Shown piece by piece: positions 32,791-42,663 of a stretch of 64,000 nt of DNA. The DNA lies in contig NZ_CP113517.1 in assembly GCF_024360925.2 (NCBI RefSeq), forward strand, positions 3,224,001-3,288,000. Direction: 5' to 3'. The notes beneath the pieces are model-generated. The model was not told where the DNA came from, searched no databases, and saw only the letters and a program-made list of their open reading frames with translations. Position 1 is the stretch's first letter; each line of letters starts with the position of its first letter. The stretch comes from Methylomonas rapida. Its GTDB lineage: Bacteria; Pseudomonadota; Gammaproteobacteria; Methylococcales; Methylomonadaceae. The position numbers and the translations under genes are program-made.

Positions 32791-33645
32791 TTAGGCCGCC
32801 AGCACTACCGCTGCTTTGAGTTTTTTCATCGCATTCTGTTCCAGCTGACGAATACGTTCCGCAGAAACCTGGTAACGATCCGCCAATTCATGCAAGGTGG
32901 CTTTTTCTTCCACCAGCCAGCGACTGGTCAGAATGTCCCTGCTACGGTCATCTAGCTCGGCCATAGCATCCATCAGCATGTCTTCCTTGCGATCCTGCCA
33001 ATCGCTGTTTTCCAGCAACAAAGCAGGATCGGCATTTTGCTGCTCCAGATAAGCGATAGGCGCGACACTGCCGTCTTCGCTGTCGTCATCGACCGGTTCG
33101 AGACTAATGTCGCGGCCGTCCAGCCTGCGCTCCATTTCATAGACGGTTTTGACATCGACATCCAGACTTTCCGCGATCACCTCAGCGTCATCGGGTGACA
33201 AATAGCTCAGGTCTTTTTTTAACTTACGCAAATTGAAGAATAGTTTGCGTTGCGCCTTGGTGGTAGCCACCTTGACGATACGCCAGTTCTTGATGACGTA
33301 TTCGTGGATTTCGGCCTTGATCCAATGCACAGCGAAAGACACCAAACGCACGCCCATGTCGGGATCGAATCGTTTGACTGCCTTCATCAACCCGATATTG
33401 CCTTCCTGCACGATATCAGCCAACGGTAGACCGTAACCAGCATAGCCACGCGCGATATGCGCCACGAAACGAAGATTGGACATGACCAGCTCGCGCGCGG
33501 CAGTAAGATCGCCTTCATCGCGATAACGCACGGCCAAATCGTATTCCTGCTCGGCGGACAGTTTTGGCATTTGCGACACGACGCTCAAATAATTATCGAA
33601 AGTCCCAACCGATAAATTGACCGGCAACGCCAACATGTTGTTCAT
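32791..33645 (-). CDS. rpoH: RpoH, heat-shock sigma factor sigma-32
   Basis: About 284 residues. It contains the region 2 core (LVMSNLRFVAHIARGYAGYG, DIVQEGNIGLMKAVKRFDPD, VSFAVHWIKAEIHEYV) and the RpoH-specific box KAQRKLFFNLRKLKK. Region 4 (LHELADRYQVSAERIRQLEQ) closes the protein. The ATG at 33645 follows GAGG with a five-base spacer; the GTG two codons earlier would lie on the ribosome site. Upstream is a CIRCE-like inverted repeat, pointing to HrcA control. tRNA-Leu lies 60 bp downstream on the same strand. Confidence 0.97.
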   Translation of the reverse strand: MNNMLALPVNLSVGTFDNYLSVVSQMPKLSAEQEYDLAVRYRDEGDLTAARELVMSNLRFVAHIARGYAGYGLPLADIVQEGNIGLMKAVKRFDPDMGVRLVSFAVHWIKAEIHEYVIKNWRIVKVATTKAQRKLFFNLRKLKKDLSYLSPDDAEVIAESLDVDVKTVYEMERRLDGRDISLEPVDDDSEDGSVAPIAYLEQQNADPALLLENSDWQDRKEDMLMDAMAELDDRSRDILTSRWLVEEKATLHELADRYQVSAERIRQLEQNAMKKLKAAVVLAA

Positions 33646-33687
33646 AGTCACCTCTATATTCGATGTAACAATTACGTTGACCGGATT

Positions 33688-33714
33688 CTAGCACTCGTTA
33701 ATCAAGAGTGCTAA
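33688..33714. promoter_or_regulatory. CIRCE-like operator (HrcA site) upstream of rpoH
   Basis: CTAGCACTC (33688-33696), nine bases, GAGTGCTAA (33706-33714). The CIRCE consensus is TTAGCACTC-N9-GAGTGCTAA, so only the first base differs. It lies 43 bp before the rpoH ATG and 167 bp before the divergent glnS ATG; a TTGTCA-type -35 box overlaps it on the rpoH side. Confidence 0.8.
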
Positions 33715-33880
33715 TAATTTGACAAAAAATTTTGTGATCCGCGTCAAGACTGATTTATCGGGATGCCGACACACCTATCGAACCGACAGCTATCTTTCGA
33801 AAACAAGCCAAACTCGTTAAAATGCGGAGCATGCGCTAACTCATCACCCTTCTATTTTCCATATTCAACACTTAACCATC

Positions 33881-35542
33881 ATGTCCACTAGCGAAAGCCT
33901 CGTTCCAGCCAATTTCATCCGCCACATCATCGCCGAAGACAAGGCCAACAACAAAAACGACGGCAAAGTTGCAACACGCTTCCCGCCGGAACCGAACGGT
34001 TATCTGCATATTGGCCATGCCAAATCCATCTGCCTGAATTTCACGCTGGCCGAAGAAAACAACGGCACCTGTAATCTGCGTTTCGACGACACCAACCCGG
34101 AAAAAGAAAGCGTCGAATACATGGAATCGATAGAGCGCGATGTCGCATGGCTGGGTTTCAAATGGGTCGGCAAATACCACGCGTCGGATTATTTCGAAAC
34201 CTTATATGACTATGCGGTGCAGTTGATCAAACAAGGCGACGCCTACGTCGACGGTTCCACCGCCGAACAAATGCGTCTCGACCGCGGCACCTTGACTGAG
34301 CCCGGCAAGGAAAGCCCGGACAGAAGCCGCAGCATCGAAGAAAACCTGGATCTGTTCCAACGCATGCGCGCCGGCGAGTTCGCCGACGGCCAATACGTAT
34401 TGCGCGCCAAGATCGACATGGCCTCGCCCAACATCAACATGCGCGACCCGGTGATCTACCGCATCCGCCGCGCGCACCACCACCGTACCGGCGACGCCTG
34501 GTGCATCTATCCGATGTACGACTACACCCACTGCCTGTCTGACATGCTGGAGGGCATCACCCACTCGATTTGCACGCTGGAATTCGAGGACCATCGCCCG
34601 CTGTACGACTGGGTGCTGGACACACTAAAAACCCCTTGTCATCCGCAGCAAATCGAATTCGCCCGTTTACAGCTGGAATACACCATCGTCAGCAAACGCA
34701 AGCTATTGCAACTCGTCACCGAAAAACACGTGTCCGGCTGGGACGACCCGCGCATGCCGACCATCTCCGGCCTGCGCCGCGCCGGGGTCACGCCAGAAGC
34801 GATCCGCGATTTTTGCGAGCGCATCGGCGTCACCAAGAAAAACTCCTGGATCGAAATGAGCTTCCTGGAAACCTGCATCCGCGACGACCTCAACGAGCGC
34901 GCGTTGCGGGCGATGGCGGTGCTGCGGCCGTTGCGCGTCATCATAACCAATTGGGAAGACGGCAAAACCGAAACCTACCAAATCGCCAACCATCCGCAAA
35001 AACCGGAGATGGGCACGCGCGCAGTGCCATTCGGCAAAGTGCTGTTGATCGAGCAGGACGATTTCATGGAAAACCCGCCGAAAGACTTCAAGCGCTTGGT
35101 GCCTGGCGGCGAGGTACGCTTGCGCGGTTCCTACGTGATCAAATGCGAGGAAGTCATCAAAGACGACGCCGGCAATGTCATCGAGTTGCGCTGCACTTAC
35201 GATCCCGCCACGCTGGGCAAGAATCCGGAAGGCCGCAAGGTCAAGGGCGTGATTCATTGGGTATCGGAGCAACACGCACTACCGGCGGAAATCCGCCTGT
35301 ACGACCGCCTGTTCAGCCACCCCAACCCGGATACGCTGGATAATTTCCTGGATGGCATCAACCCCGACTCACTGGAAGTTGTAACCTCCGCCCGCGTCGA
35401 AGCCAGCCTGACCGATGCGTCGCCGGATGTACGTTACCAGTTCGAGCGGACGGGTTATTTCTGCGCGGATAGTGTCGACAGTAAACCAGGGAAACTAGTG
35501 TTCAACCGGACGGTGACATTGCGGGATAGTTGGGCGAAGTGA
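33881..35542 (+). CDS. glnS: Glutaminyl-tRNA synthetase
   Basis: 553 residues, normal for GlnRS. The class I HIGH signature is in [15 protein letters not shown], followed by [11 protein letters not shown]. The KMSKS-equivalent loop is [12 protein letters not shown] (about nt 34685), with the CysSS-like [20 protein letters not shown] region between. The C-terminal anticodon-binding beta-barrels ([20 protein letters not shown] onward) are complete. It charges tRNA-Gln in the cytoplasm. The stop overlaps or abuts the start of the interrupted downstream gene. Confidence 0.97.
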   Translation: MSTSESLVPANFIRHIIAEDKANNKNDGKVATRFPPEPNGYLHIGHAKSICLNFTLAEENNGTCNLRFDDTNPEKESVEYMESIERDVAWLGFKWVGKYHASDYFETLYDYAVQLIKQGDAYVDGSTAEQMRLDRGTLTEPGKESPDRSRSIEENLDLFQRMRAGEFADGQYVLRAKIDMASPNINMRDPVIYRIRRAHHHRTGDAWCIYPMYDYTHCLSDMLEGITHSICTLEFEDHRPLYDWVLDTLKTPCHPQQIEFARLQLEYTIVSKRKLLQLVTEKHVSGWDDPRMPTISGLRRAGVTPEAIRDFCERIGVTKKNSWIEMSFLETCIRDDLNERALRAMAVLRPLRVIITNWEDGKTETYQIANHPQKPEMGTRAVPFGKVLLIEQDDFMENPPKDFKRLVPGGEVRLRGSYVIKCEEVIKDDAGNVIELRCTYDPATLGKNPEGRKVKGVIHWVSEQHALPAEIRLYDRLFSHPNPDTLDNFLDGINPDSLEVVTSARVEASLTDASPDVRYQFERTGYFCADSVDSKPGKLVFNRTVTLRDSWAK

Positions 35543-36142
35543 TCAGTGATGATACGCAGAAACTTAATTACTTATTAGGTGCTACGCAGACAATGAAGCC
35601 ATTAGAAATTTTTGATGAATCCGATATCCTTGCTGAGGAGTTCCAAGAAATAATTGATTTGCCGCTCTTCGACAATTCATCAAGAATTCGAATAAGTGAT
35701 GTTGCCTGCTCCCTTTCACTGGAACATTGGCACTCTGCAAGAGCATTGCTTCGAGTAAGTCTTTTGCCATCAGCGTTAGTGGTTCACCGCGCACAGTTTG
35801 AAGCGCTAACCCGCTGCATTTGGCTGACGTACGCTGCTTCTGATGAGCAAATTTCCAAATTGACCGCCGACCTATCATTAGAATCGGAACAAGTAGCAAA
35901 GAATATGCCGCAGATTGCCCAGATGATGCAGGCACTGGAAAGAAGTGGACCGCAACCAGCCTATGACGCTCTTACCCGTTTCAAGGACAACAACTGGAAA
36001 GCACTCAATTCATACGCACATGCGGGTATTCATCCAATCCGAAGGCATCATGATGGGTATCCAATCAAGCTGATTCATGATGTATTACGCAACACAAATG
36101 GGCTAGCGGTTATGTCCTGCATGCAAGCCGTCGTACTTTCAG

Positions 36143-37810
36143 CCTGAATCCGTGACTCCACATATTGCCAGACCTTTTATTCGTCATACTCTTCCAAAAT
36201 TCGCTGAATTTAAAAGTGTGGTCCGGGCAATCGAGTTTAACGGCTAGAAATGCAGCGTATTATCTGGAATATTTTCCCTGCATGATTCAATTTGATGGAC
36301 TTTAGGCGCAGGATTCCCAAGCCACTGTGAATTTGCGGCGTTGTGCTATCGATGGCAGAGCGATCAGTCGCTAGCCGGCGGCGAGTTTGGCGTAGGTGGA
36401 TTCAAAAGCGATGAAACCGGGACAGCTCTGTGAAAAGCGCAGCTTCAGCCGGTGCCCGCTACGGATGAGTCGCGCGGCCAGATACATCAGTTCCTGGATC
36501 ACGGTTTTGATACGCCGCCGCTTGGCAGGATGCCTGACCGGGCTTTGTTCGCCCAGCAAGCCGATCAGGCCTATCCAGCGCAGGATGTTGTAGCTATAGG
36601 CGCTGAGGCTCATGATCAGGTCGTTGGTGGCAAACTTGCCGGATGGCAGGCGCTCGATATCCAGATCGGTCTTGAATTCGCTGTGGAATTGTTCAGCGGT
36701 GGCATGGTCGCGATAGAGGGCAATAACCATGGCATCGTCGTAATCGGCCACCGGCAGACTGGTCCACCAGCCTTCGATTTCGATATCCGGTAGCACGAGG
36801 GCTTGGCCTTGAGCCGTGATGGTGCGCTCGGTGATTTGCATGACCCTGCGACAGGTATAGGTTTTACCGTTGCGAGTGTGTTGCTCCATGACACTGAACA
36901 AGGCCACGCGTTTGCCTTCGCGCGGTGTGGTCCACTGGCCGTGTTGTTCGGCGTAGGCCAGCCAGGCGTCGGCATCTTGTTTACGCGGGTTCCATTTGAT
37001 GATGAAATCGACCTGATCGGCTTCGTGTAAGTCGATGCGATTGTCGAGCGCGTCGTGACCGCCATCCAGCCGGACCAACAAAGGCAAAGTCGTCAAACGT
37101 TTCGCGGCGGCGAGTCCGCGCTCCAGCGCATAGCGGAATTCGTATTGGCAATGCTGCTTGCCTTCGCGCAGTTCATTACCAATACACCAGCCCTCTTTAC
37201 CCAGATAGAGGGCAATCGGGGCGTAGCCGTCAAAACCTTTGTAGGTTCGGGAGACGCCTTCTTTGCAGGTTTTTTCGTTGTTCATGGGGTAAACATCGAT
37301 ATCCAACGCGACATGGCCTGTGGCTAACGGCGTTACCGGCACCTGGGCGTGAGCCAGAAAATCGAGGTTGCTTTGATAAATGATCGGTAATAAGGCGTCG
37401 GCGTGTTCATCCAGTCGCTGTCTGAGGCGGGCGCTGGAGGGTACTTGATGAATGGCGAGCGCGGCTTTGAAATAGTCGTCGTCGCGATGGTTTTCGATGG
37501 CTTCGAAGTCGCTTTTGCCCAGGCTAAGGGTGCCTATATAGCTTTTGATAATATCGGCGTGAGCAATACCGTGCCGTAGCGGAATACCTTTTTCCAGCGC
37601 CTGATTGAGCTGGCCATATTGATTCAAACATAAACCGACCAAGGCTAATCCAGAATGGCTGGTATAAAATTCAGTTTCAGATTGCTCCAGGATAAACCGC
37701 TTCATGAATCACTCGCCGGGTGAATGGAAGAATAGCGGTATTATCCCAGAATAAGCGTTTTAAATCATTGCGTTGCGGCCGTGGATGGCCTTTTAAGTCA
37801 CGGATTCAGG
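36143..37810. mobile_element. IS1380-family insertion sequence, copy 2
   Basis: 1668 bp with the same 15-bp terminal inverted repeats as copy 1. The 5-bp target duplication TTCAG is at 36138-36142 and 37811-37815. Same orientation as copy 1, 12.6 kb away. Confidence 0.95.
36371..37705 (-). CDS. IS1380-family transposase, copy 2
   Basis: 444 residues, identical in translation to the copy at 23763-25097, with the same DxD pair, GFDGYAPIALYLGKEGW and late Glu region. Intact. Its identity to copy 1 shows recent transposition. Confidence 0.93.
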   Translation of the reverse strand: MKRFILEQSETEFYTSHSGLALVGLCLNQYGQLNQALEKGIPLRHGIAHADIIKSYIGTLSLGKSDFEAIENHRDDDYFKAALAIHQVPSSARLRQRLDEHADALLPIIYQSNLDFLAHAQVPVTPLATGHVALDIDVYPMNNEKTCKEGVSRTYKGFDGYAPIALYLGKEGWCIGNELREGKQHCQYEFRYALERGLAAAKRLTTLPLLVRLDGGHDALDNRIDLHEADQVDFIIKWNPRKQDADAWLAYAEQHGQWTTPREGKRVALFSVMEQHTRNGKTYTCRRVMQITERTITAQGQALVLPDIEIEGWWTSLPVADYDDAMVIALYRDHATAEQFHSEFKTDLDIERLPSGKFATNDLIMSLSAYSYNILRWIGLIGLLGEQSPVRHPAKRRRIKTVIQELMYLAARLIRSGHRLKLRFSQSCPGFIAFESTYAKLAAG

Positions 37811-37980
37811 TTCAGGTCAACAACCGCTACAACGAACTCTACTAGAGCTTGCTGGGAAGCGTTCGGCGTGTATGCCACCATCGCTTTGAAAACCAACCCG
37901 CGTAAGGCGGAAGCCAGGTAGGGTACGCATCGCGTACCTTTTTGATTTAATCCATCGAAACTATCGTTTCAGGAGTTTCC

Positions 37981-38538
37981 ATGTCTGCCCTCCTTCCCCA
38001 ATCGAACCACCTCAGCCCCGCAGAATACCTGGACATGGAGCTTTCCAGCCCTATCAAGCATGAATATATGGCCGGCGAAATTTTCGCGATGACCGGCACC
38101 AGCGACAGCCATAACATCATTTCCTTGAACCTTGCCTTTATTTTACGGGAACATCTGCGCGGCACGCCTTGCCGGGTGTTCATGTCCGATCTGAAATTGA
38201 AGGTCGCCGCGGCGGACGCCTATTTTTACCCCGATCTGATGGTCACCTGCGAAACCGCGCCAGACAGCCATTACCGGGAACAGCCTAAGCTAGTCGTCGA
38301 AGTGTTGTCCGATTCCACCGCCAAATTCGACCGCGAAGACAAGCGCCGCATATACCAAGCGCTGGAAAGCCTGCAGGAATACGTGCTGGTCGCGCAAAGC
38401 TGCATGGACGTGCGCGTGTACCGGCGTACTGCCGACGGCTGGGACATGGCGATCTACACAGACGGCGCCGTGATTCCCCTGCACTCGGTGGAATTGGAAA
38501 TAGGCATCGAACGGATTTACGAGTCGGCTTGGGATTAA
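37981..38538 (+). CDS. Uma2-family endonuclease-like protein (DUF820)
   Basis: 185 residues with the restriction-endonuclease-like Uma2 fold: LSPAEYLDMELSSPIKHEYM, VYDGEIF-type MAGEIFAMTGTSDSHNIIS, the acidic YFYPDLMVTCE and PKLVVEVLSDSTAKFDREDK, ending with LQEYVLVAQ. The D/E...E-x-V pattern supports a metal-dependent nuclease, but the biological role of the family is not settled. AGGAG precedes the ATG. It stands alone between the interrupted gene and the kinase. Confidence 0.88.
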   Translation: MSALLPQSNHLSPAEYLDMELSSPIKHEYMAGEIFAMTGTSDSHNIISLNLAFILREHLRGTPCRVFMSDLKLKVAAADAYFYPDLMVTCETAPDSHYREQPKLVVEVLSDSTAKFDREDKRRIYQALESLQEYVLVAQSCMDVRVYRRTADGWDMAIYTDGAVIPLHSVELEIGIERIYESAWD

Positions 38539-38585
38539 ACCAATCGCCATCCAACTATCAAATTACGCCACTTCGGGTACCTCAC

Positions 38586-39464
38586 ATGACGCTCTGTTCC
38601 GACCTGCTGCAACATGTACAAAAAGCCACCGGCCAAAGGCTGCGTAACCCGCGCGTTTCCAGCGTCGGCGGCGGCGACATCAACGCGGCCTATCGCGTGC
38701 AAAGCGACGATGTGGATTGGTTCGTCAAAACCAACCGCGCCTCGCTGGCTGCGATGTTCGCCGCCGAAGCCGCCGGCCTGCGGGAACTAGGGGCTTTAAA
38801 CGAAGTGCGCGTACCCAAGGTCATCTACCACGGCCAATGCTGCGGCCAGGCTTATCTGGTGTTGGAATACATAGCCTTGAGCGGTTTGAGCGGCGACAGC
38901 GCCGGATTGTTCGGCGCACAATTGGCCCGCCTGCATCGCAAGGCGCAGCCTTATTTCGGCTGGCCCATCGACAACACGATAGGCTCCACCCCGCAACACA
39001 ACCAGCGCCACGACGATTGGGTTAGTTTTTGGCAACAACAGCGTTTGGGCAAGCAACTGGAATTTGCCGCCGACAACGGCTACAGCGGCAATTTGCAGCG
39101 CAAAGGCGAAAAGTTAATGGAAAAAATCCCGGCCTTTTTCAGTGGTTACCGCCCTCACTCATCGCTGCTGCATGGCGATTTATGGGGCGGCAACGCCTCG
39201 GCCGACCGCGAAGGCAACCCGGTGATGTACGACCCGGCCTGCTATTACGGCGACCGCGAAGCCGATATCGCGATGACCGAGTTGTTCGGCGGCTTCGGCG
39301 CGGATTTTTATGCCGCTTACCACGCAGAATATGCGCTGGATGCCGGCTACAAGACCCGCAAAACCCTCTACAACCTGTATCACATCCTGAACCATCTGAA
39401 TTTGTTTGGCGGCGGCTATCGGCATCAAGCCGAAAACATGATGGATCGGTTGTTGGCCGAATAA
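38586..39464 (+). CDS. Fructosamine kinase family protein
   Basis: About 292 residues. It shows the fructosamine/ketosamine-3-kinase pattern: SSVGGGDINAAYRVQ (nucleotide loop), WFVKTN (Lys), LVLEYIAL hinge, SLLHGDLWGGNASA catalytic loop and DPACYYGDREADIAMTELFG. Family members phosphorylate sugar-modified amino groups, which leads to deglycation of proteins. The ATG at 38586 is preferred because the longer frame overlaps the uma2 stop and adds an unrelated leader. Confidence 0.88.
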   Translation: MTLCSDLLQHVQKATGQRLRNPRVSSVGGGDINAAYRVQSDDVDWFVKTNRASLAAMFAAEAAGLRELGALNEVRVPKVIYHGQCCGQAYLVLEYIALSGLSGDSAGLFGAQLARLHRKAQPYFGWPIDNTIGSTPQHNQRHDDWVSFWQQQRLGKQLEFAADNGYSGNLQRKGEKLMEKIPAFFSGYRPHSSLLHGDLWGGNASADREGNPVMYDPACYYGDREADIAMTELFGGFGADFYAAYHAEYALDAGYKTRKTLYNLYHILNHLNLFGGGYRHQAENMMDRLLAE

Positions 39465-39505
39465 ATGGGCAGCGCTCCCACAGACTTTCAGGGTAACAAA
39501 GCCAT

Positions 39506-41014
39506 TCAATTGGCCAGCTTGAAAAAACCGACCACCTGCTGCAATTGTTCGGCTTGTCCGTTCAGCTCTTCCGCGGTGGCCGCCATTTCCTCCGAGGCGG
39601 CGGCATTTTGTTGCGTCACCTTATCCAGCTGGCGCATCGCTTCGCCGATTTGGTTGATACCGCCGGCTTGCTCGGTGGATGCCGCGCTGATTTCCTGCAC
39701 CAAATCGGAAGTTTTGACGATGTTGGGCACGACATTGGCAATCAAGGTCCCGGCTTTTTCCGCGATGGCGACGCTGTTCGAGGCCAGCTCGTTGATTTCC
39801 TCCGCCGTCACGCGACTGCTTTCCGCCAATTTGCGCACTTCAGCGGCGACCACCGCAAACCCTTTGCCGTGTTCGCCGGCCGAGGCTGCCTCGATGGCGG
39901 CATTCAGCGACAGCAGATTGGTCTTGTAGGCTATGTCTTCGATCAAGCCGATTTTCTTGGCGATATGTTTCATCGCATTAACCGTTTCGACGACGGCGTC
40001 ACCGCCCTGCTTGGCTTCGTCGGCCGATTTTCGCGCTATTTGTTCGGTCACCCGCGCATTGTCGGTGTTCTGCTGCACCGAAGCATTGAGTTGTTCGATG
40101 GAGCTACTGGTTTCATCGACACTGGCCGCTTGTTCGGTAGTGGCCTGACTGATGGATTGAGCCGTGGCGCTGACTTCTTTCGAGGCATGGGTCAAGGCCT
40201 CCGCATTGCTTGTTACCTGTTCCACGACCTGGCTCAATTGATCGCGCATCATTTTCAGGTCATATAACAAACTGGATTGGTCGCCCTGGTTCAGCGCCAT
40301 GTCAACAGAGAGGTCCCCGCCGGCGATCTTTTTCATGACCTCGGCCGCATAGCCCGGCTCGCCGCCGAGTTGTTTCATCAAGGTTCGAGTGATCAGATAG
40401 GCCGCCACGCAGCCGATTACCAGGGATACTAACGCCAGCACATTGATGATGCTGCGGCTATCGTTCACCATAGCCTCTGCTTGCTGTCCCGATTTCTCCA
40501 TGAGTTGGGTTTGATAATCGATGAGCCTGGTAACGGCATCGAAGTAAGCAGTCTGCAATTTTCTGACATCGGTCAACAGATATTGTGCCGCCTCTTCTTG
40601 CCTATCTGCTTTAGCCAATTTTATGAATTGATCCTGTGCGGCAATATAGGACCCTCGCGCATCCAATATGGCTTGAAATAAAGTCTTGCCTTCCGTAGTT
40701 TTGATACGTTCATCCAGCTTGTCGAGATTTTCCTTGATATTTTTCCGGGCTTCCTGGATGCGAGCCAATTCTTTATCGATAATATCCTTATCCTTTATAA
40801 TCAATGTATTGCGCATGGATCGGGCAATCACATTGATATTGTTGATTACGTTATTGGCCCATACCGTTTTGGGAAACTTATCGTTGCCCATGTCCTGTAT
40901 GCTGAATAAAAGTTCATTCATGCGATACATACTTAGCCCCGCAATCATTGTCATCAGCAACAACACGCCGGCAAATCCCAAACCCAACCGAGTACCTACT
41001 TTCATCGCGCTCAT
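39506..41014 (-). CDS. Methyl-accepting chemotaxis protein
   Basis: About 502 residues. TM1 is [20 protein letters not shown], then comes a four-helix-bundle periplasmic sensor ([20 protein letters not shown] onward), TM2 [20 protein letters not shown], a HAMP domain and the cytoplasmic signalling hairpin. The hairpin tip reads [20 protein letters not shown]. The C-terminus lacks a clear NWETF-type pentapeptide. It relays a signal to CheA/CheW; the ligand is unknown. Starts at ATG 41014 or 41005 are both possible. No che genes adjoin. Confidence 0.93.
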   Translation of the reverse strand: MSAMKVGTRLGLGFAGVLLLMTMIAGLSMYRMNELLFSIQDMGNDKFPKTVWANNVINNINVIARSMRNTLIIKDKDIIDKELARIQEARKNIKENLDKLDERIKTTEGKTLFQAILDARGSYIAAQDQFIKLAKADRQEEAAQYLLTDVRKLQTAYFDAVTRLIDYQTQLMEKSGQQAEAMVNDSRSIINVLALVSLVIGCVAAYLITRTLMKQLGGEPGYAAEVMKKIAGGDLSVDMALNQGDQSSLLYDLKMMRDQLSQVVEQVTSNAEALTHASKEVSATAQSISQATTEQAASVDETSSSIEQLNASVQQNTDNARVTEQIARKSADEAKQGGDAVVETVNAMKHIAKKIGLIEDIAYKTNLLSLNAAIEAASAGEHGKGFAVVAAEVRKLAESSRVTAEEINELASNSVAIAEKAGTLIANVVPNIVKTSDLVQEISAASTEQAGGINQIGEAMRQLDKVTQQNAAASEEMAATAEELNGQAEQLQQVVGFFKLAN

Positions 41015-41155
41015 TCTTATCTGCTCAAAAATTGTCAGTGCCTTAAAGCAAAAAGGCGTGTTTGATTTACAATCGTTAGCATCATAGCCGCGTATTCCGA
41101 TAACGGCAAAAATAGACTGCAAAATGCTTGTTGGTGCTCACTGCGAGGGGGAGTT

Positions 41156-42586
41156 ATGCCAAAACATACGGAATACGATATTTGTGTCATCGGCGGCGGC
41201 GCGGCCGGCCTGGTCGTGGCCGCCGGGGCCGCGACCTTGGGCGCGAAGGTCGTATTGGTCGAAAAACACAAACTTGGCGGCGATTGCCTGCATTACGGTT
41301 GCGTCCCCAGCAAAACCTTGATCCACAGCGCCAAGGTCGCCCACACCATGGCCGATGCCCAGCGCTTCGGCATCCCAGCGCAGGAGCCGGCCATTCATTT
41401 GCCCGATGTGATGCGACGGGTGCAAGAAGTGATCCGGCAAATCGAACCCAACGACAGCCCGGAACGCTTCGAATCGCTGGGCGTGCAGGTGATCTTCGGC
41501 GCTGGCCGCTTCGATTCGCCGGAAAGTTTTCTGGTCGACGATCGATCGATAAGTGCAAAACGTTTCGTGCTCGCCACCGGCAGCCGGCCGGCGATTCCGC
41601 CGTTACCGGGCCTGGAGCACACGCCCTATCTGACCAACGAAACCTTGTTTTCGGTAACAGAACCACTCCCGCATTTGTTAATCTTGGGCGCTGGACCGAT
41701 AGGCTGCGAAATGACGCAGGCTTTGCACCGGCTGGGCAGCCGGGTGGATTTGTTCGACCTGGCCCCGCGTCTGCTACCGCGCGAAGACGAGGATGTCACT
41801 GAAGTCTTGGCCCGGCGCTTCTCGCAGGAAGGCATGGCGCTGCATCTCGGGATAAAGGTGCTCAAGATCGAACGACTCGAAGGCGAAATCCGGGTTCTAC
41901 TGGAGCATCCGCAACGGGGCCAATACCCATTGAGCGGCAGCCATTTGCTGATCGCCGCCGGCCGCAAACCCAATCTGGAGAATCTGGGCCTGGAACACGC
42001 CGGTGTCGAAGTGAAAGACGGCAGGCTGGTCCTGGACGCCCGGCTTCGCACTCGCAACCCACATATCTACGCTTGCGGCGACGTCGCCGGTCCCTATCTA
42101 TTCACGCACATGGCCGAACATCAAGCCGGCGTGGTGTTGCGCAACGCCCTATTTCATTGGCCGGCCAAAGTGAAAACCGACAATATTCCCTGGTGTACCT
42201 ACACCGACCCGGAAGTAGCCAGAGTCGGATTTTCCGAAACCGAAGCCAGGCAGCAAGGCATCGCGCATCGAATCTACCGCTTCCCGTTCGCGGATATCGA
42301 CCGGGCGGTGACGGACGGTGAAACCGACGGTTTCGCCAAAATCATCACGACGCCGCGCGGCAAATTGCTGGGCGCCTGCATCGTCGGGCCGCGCGCCGGC
42401 GAACTGATCGCCGAATACGGTTTGGCAATCACGAAAGGCATGCAAGCCGCCGATTTGAGTAATACGATACATATTTACCCAACACTCGCACAGATCAACC
42501 GCCGCGTCGCCGACCAGCGCCTGAAAGAAGGGCTGACGCCGTCCCGAAAACGCTGGCTGCGGCGTTTGTTTGGCTGGCGGGGTTGA
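41156..42586 (+). CDS. FAD-dependent disulfide oxidoreductase (dihydrolipoyl dehydrogenase / mercuric reductase type)
   Basis: 476 residues. The FAD-binding GGGAAGLVVAAGAA motif at the N-terminus is followed by the redox-active disulfide GGDCLHYGCVPSKTL (about nt 41275). The NAD(P)H site is LILGAGPIGCEM (about nt 41680), the second FAD site YACGDVAG and the dimer domain HIYPTLAQINRR. There is no heavy-metal-binding N-terminal domain or C-terminal Cys pair, so mercuric reductase activity is unlikely. No 2-oxoacid dehydrogenase genes adjoin. The substrate disulfide is unknown. GGGGGAG precedes the ATG. Confidence 0.9.
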   Translation: MPKHTEYDICVIGGGAAGLVVAAGAATLGAKVVLVEKHKLGGDCLHYGCVPSKTLIHSAKVAHTMADAQRFGIPAQEPAIHLPDVMRRVQEVIRQIEPNDSPERFESLGVQVIFGAGRFDSPESFLVDDRSISAKRFVLATGSRPAIPPLPGLEHTPYLTNETLFSVTEPLPHLLILGAGPIGCEMTQALHRLGSRVDLFDLAPRLLPREDEDVTEVLARRFSQEGMALHLGIKVLKIERLEGEIRVLLEHPQRGQYPLSGSHLLIAAGRKPNLENLGLEHAGVEVKDGRLVLDARLRTRNPHIYACGDVAGPYLFTHMAEHQAGVVLRNALFHWPAKVKTDNIPWCTYTDPEVARVGFSETEARQQGIAHRIYRFPFADIDRAVTDGETDGFAKIITTPRGKLLGACIVGPRAGELIAEYGLAITKGMQAADLSNTIHIYPTLAQINRRVADQRLKEGLTPSRKRWLRRLFGWRG

Positions 42587-42663
42587 GCAATCCTCTGGGA
42601 AAATTTATTTTCCAACAAGCAATCCGCATGCGTTTTTAGTCACTCGCCATTGGGGATACGGCC

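Larger units (their letters stand above)
35593..37889 (+). pseudogene. DUF6988-like gene interrupted near its 3' end by IS1380 copy 2
   Basis: Encodes a helical protein with SLEHWHSARALLRVSLLPSA and RAQFEALTRCIWLTYAASDE, a pattern I associate with DUF6988. The insertion sequence enters at 36143, replacing the C-terminus with a stop two codons on. Removing the insertion and one TTCAG copy lets the frame continue through SGQQPLQRTLLELAGKRSAC to a stop at 37887-37889, 25 codons later. The start is uncertain: ATG 35593, or GTG 35539 overlapping the glnS stop. The truncated protein lacks only about 25 residues and could keep some function. Confidence 0.72.

Noticed and set aside
23530..37815. Composite transposon formed by the two IS1380 copies
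   Set aside because: Each copy has its own perfect 5-bp target duplication (AGATA and TTCAG), so they inserted independently; the segment between holds housekeeping genes in normal context.
41156..42586. Mercuric reductase (merA)
   Set aside because: No heavy-metal-binding N-terminal domain, no C-terminal vicinal cysteines and no mer genes nearby.
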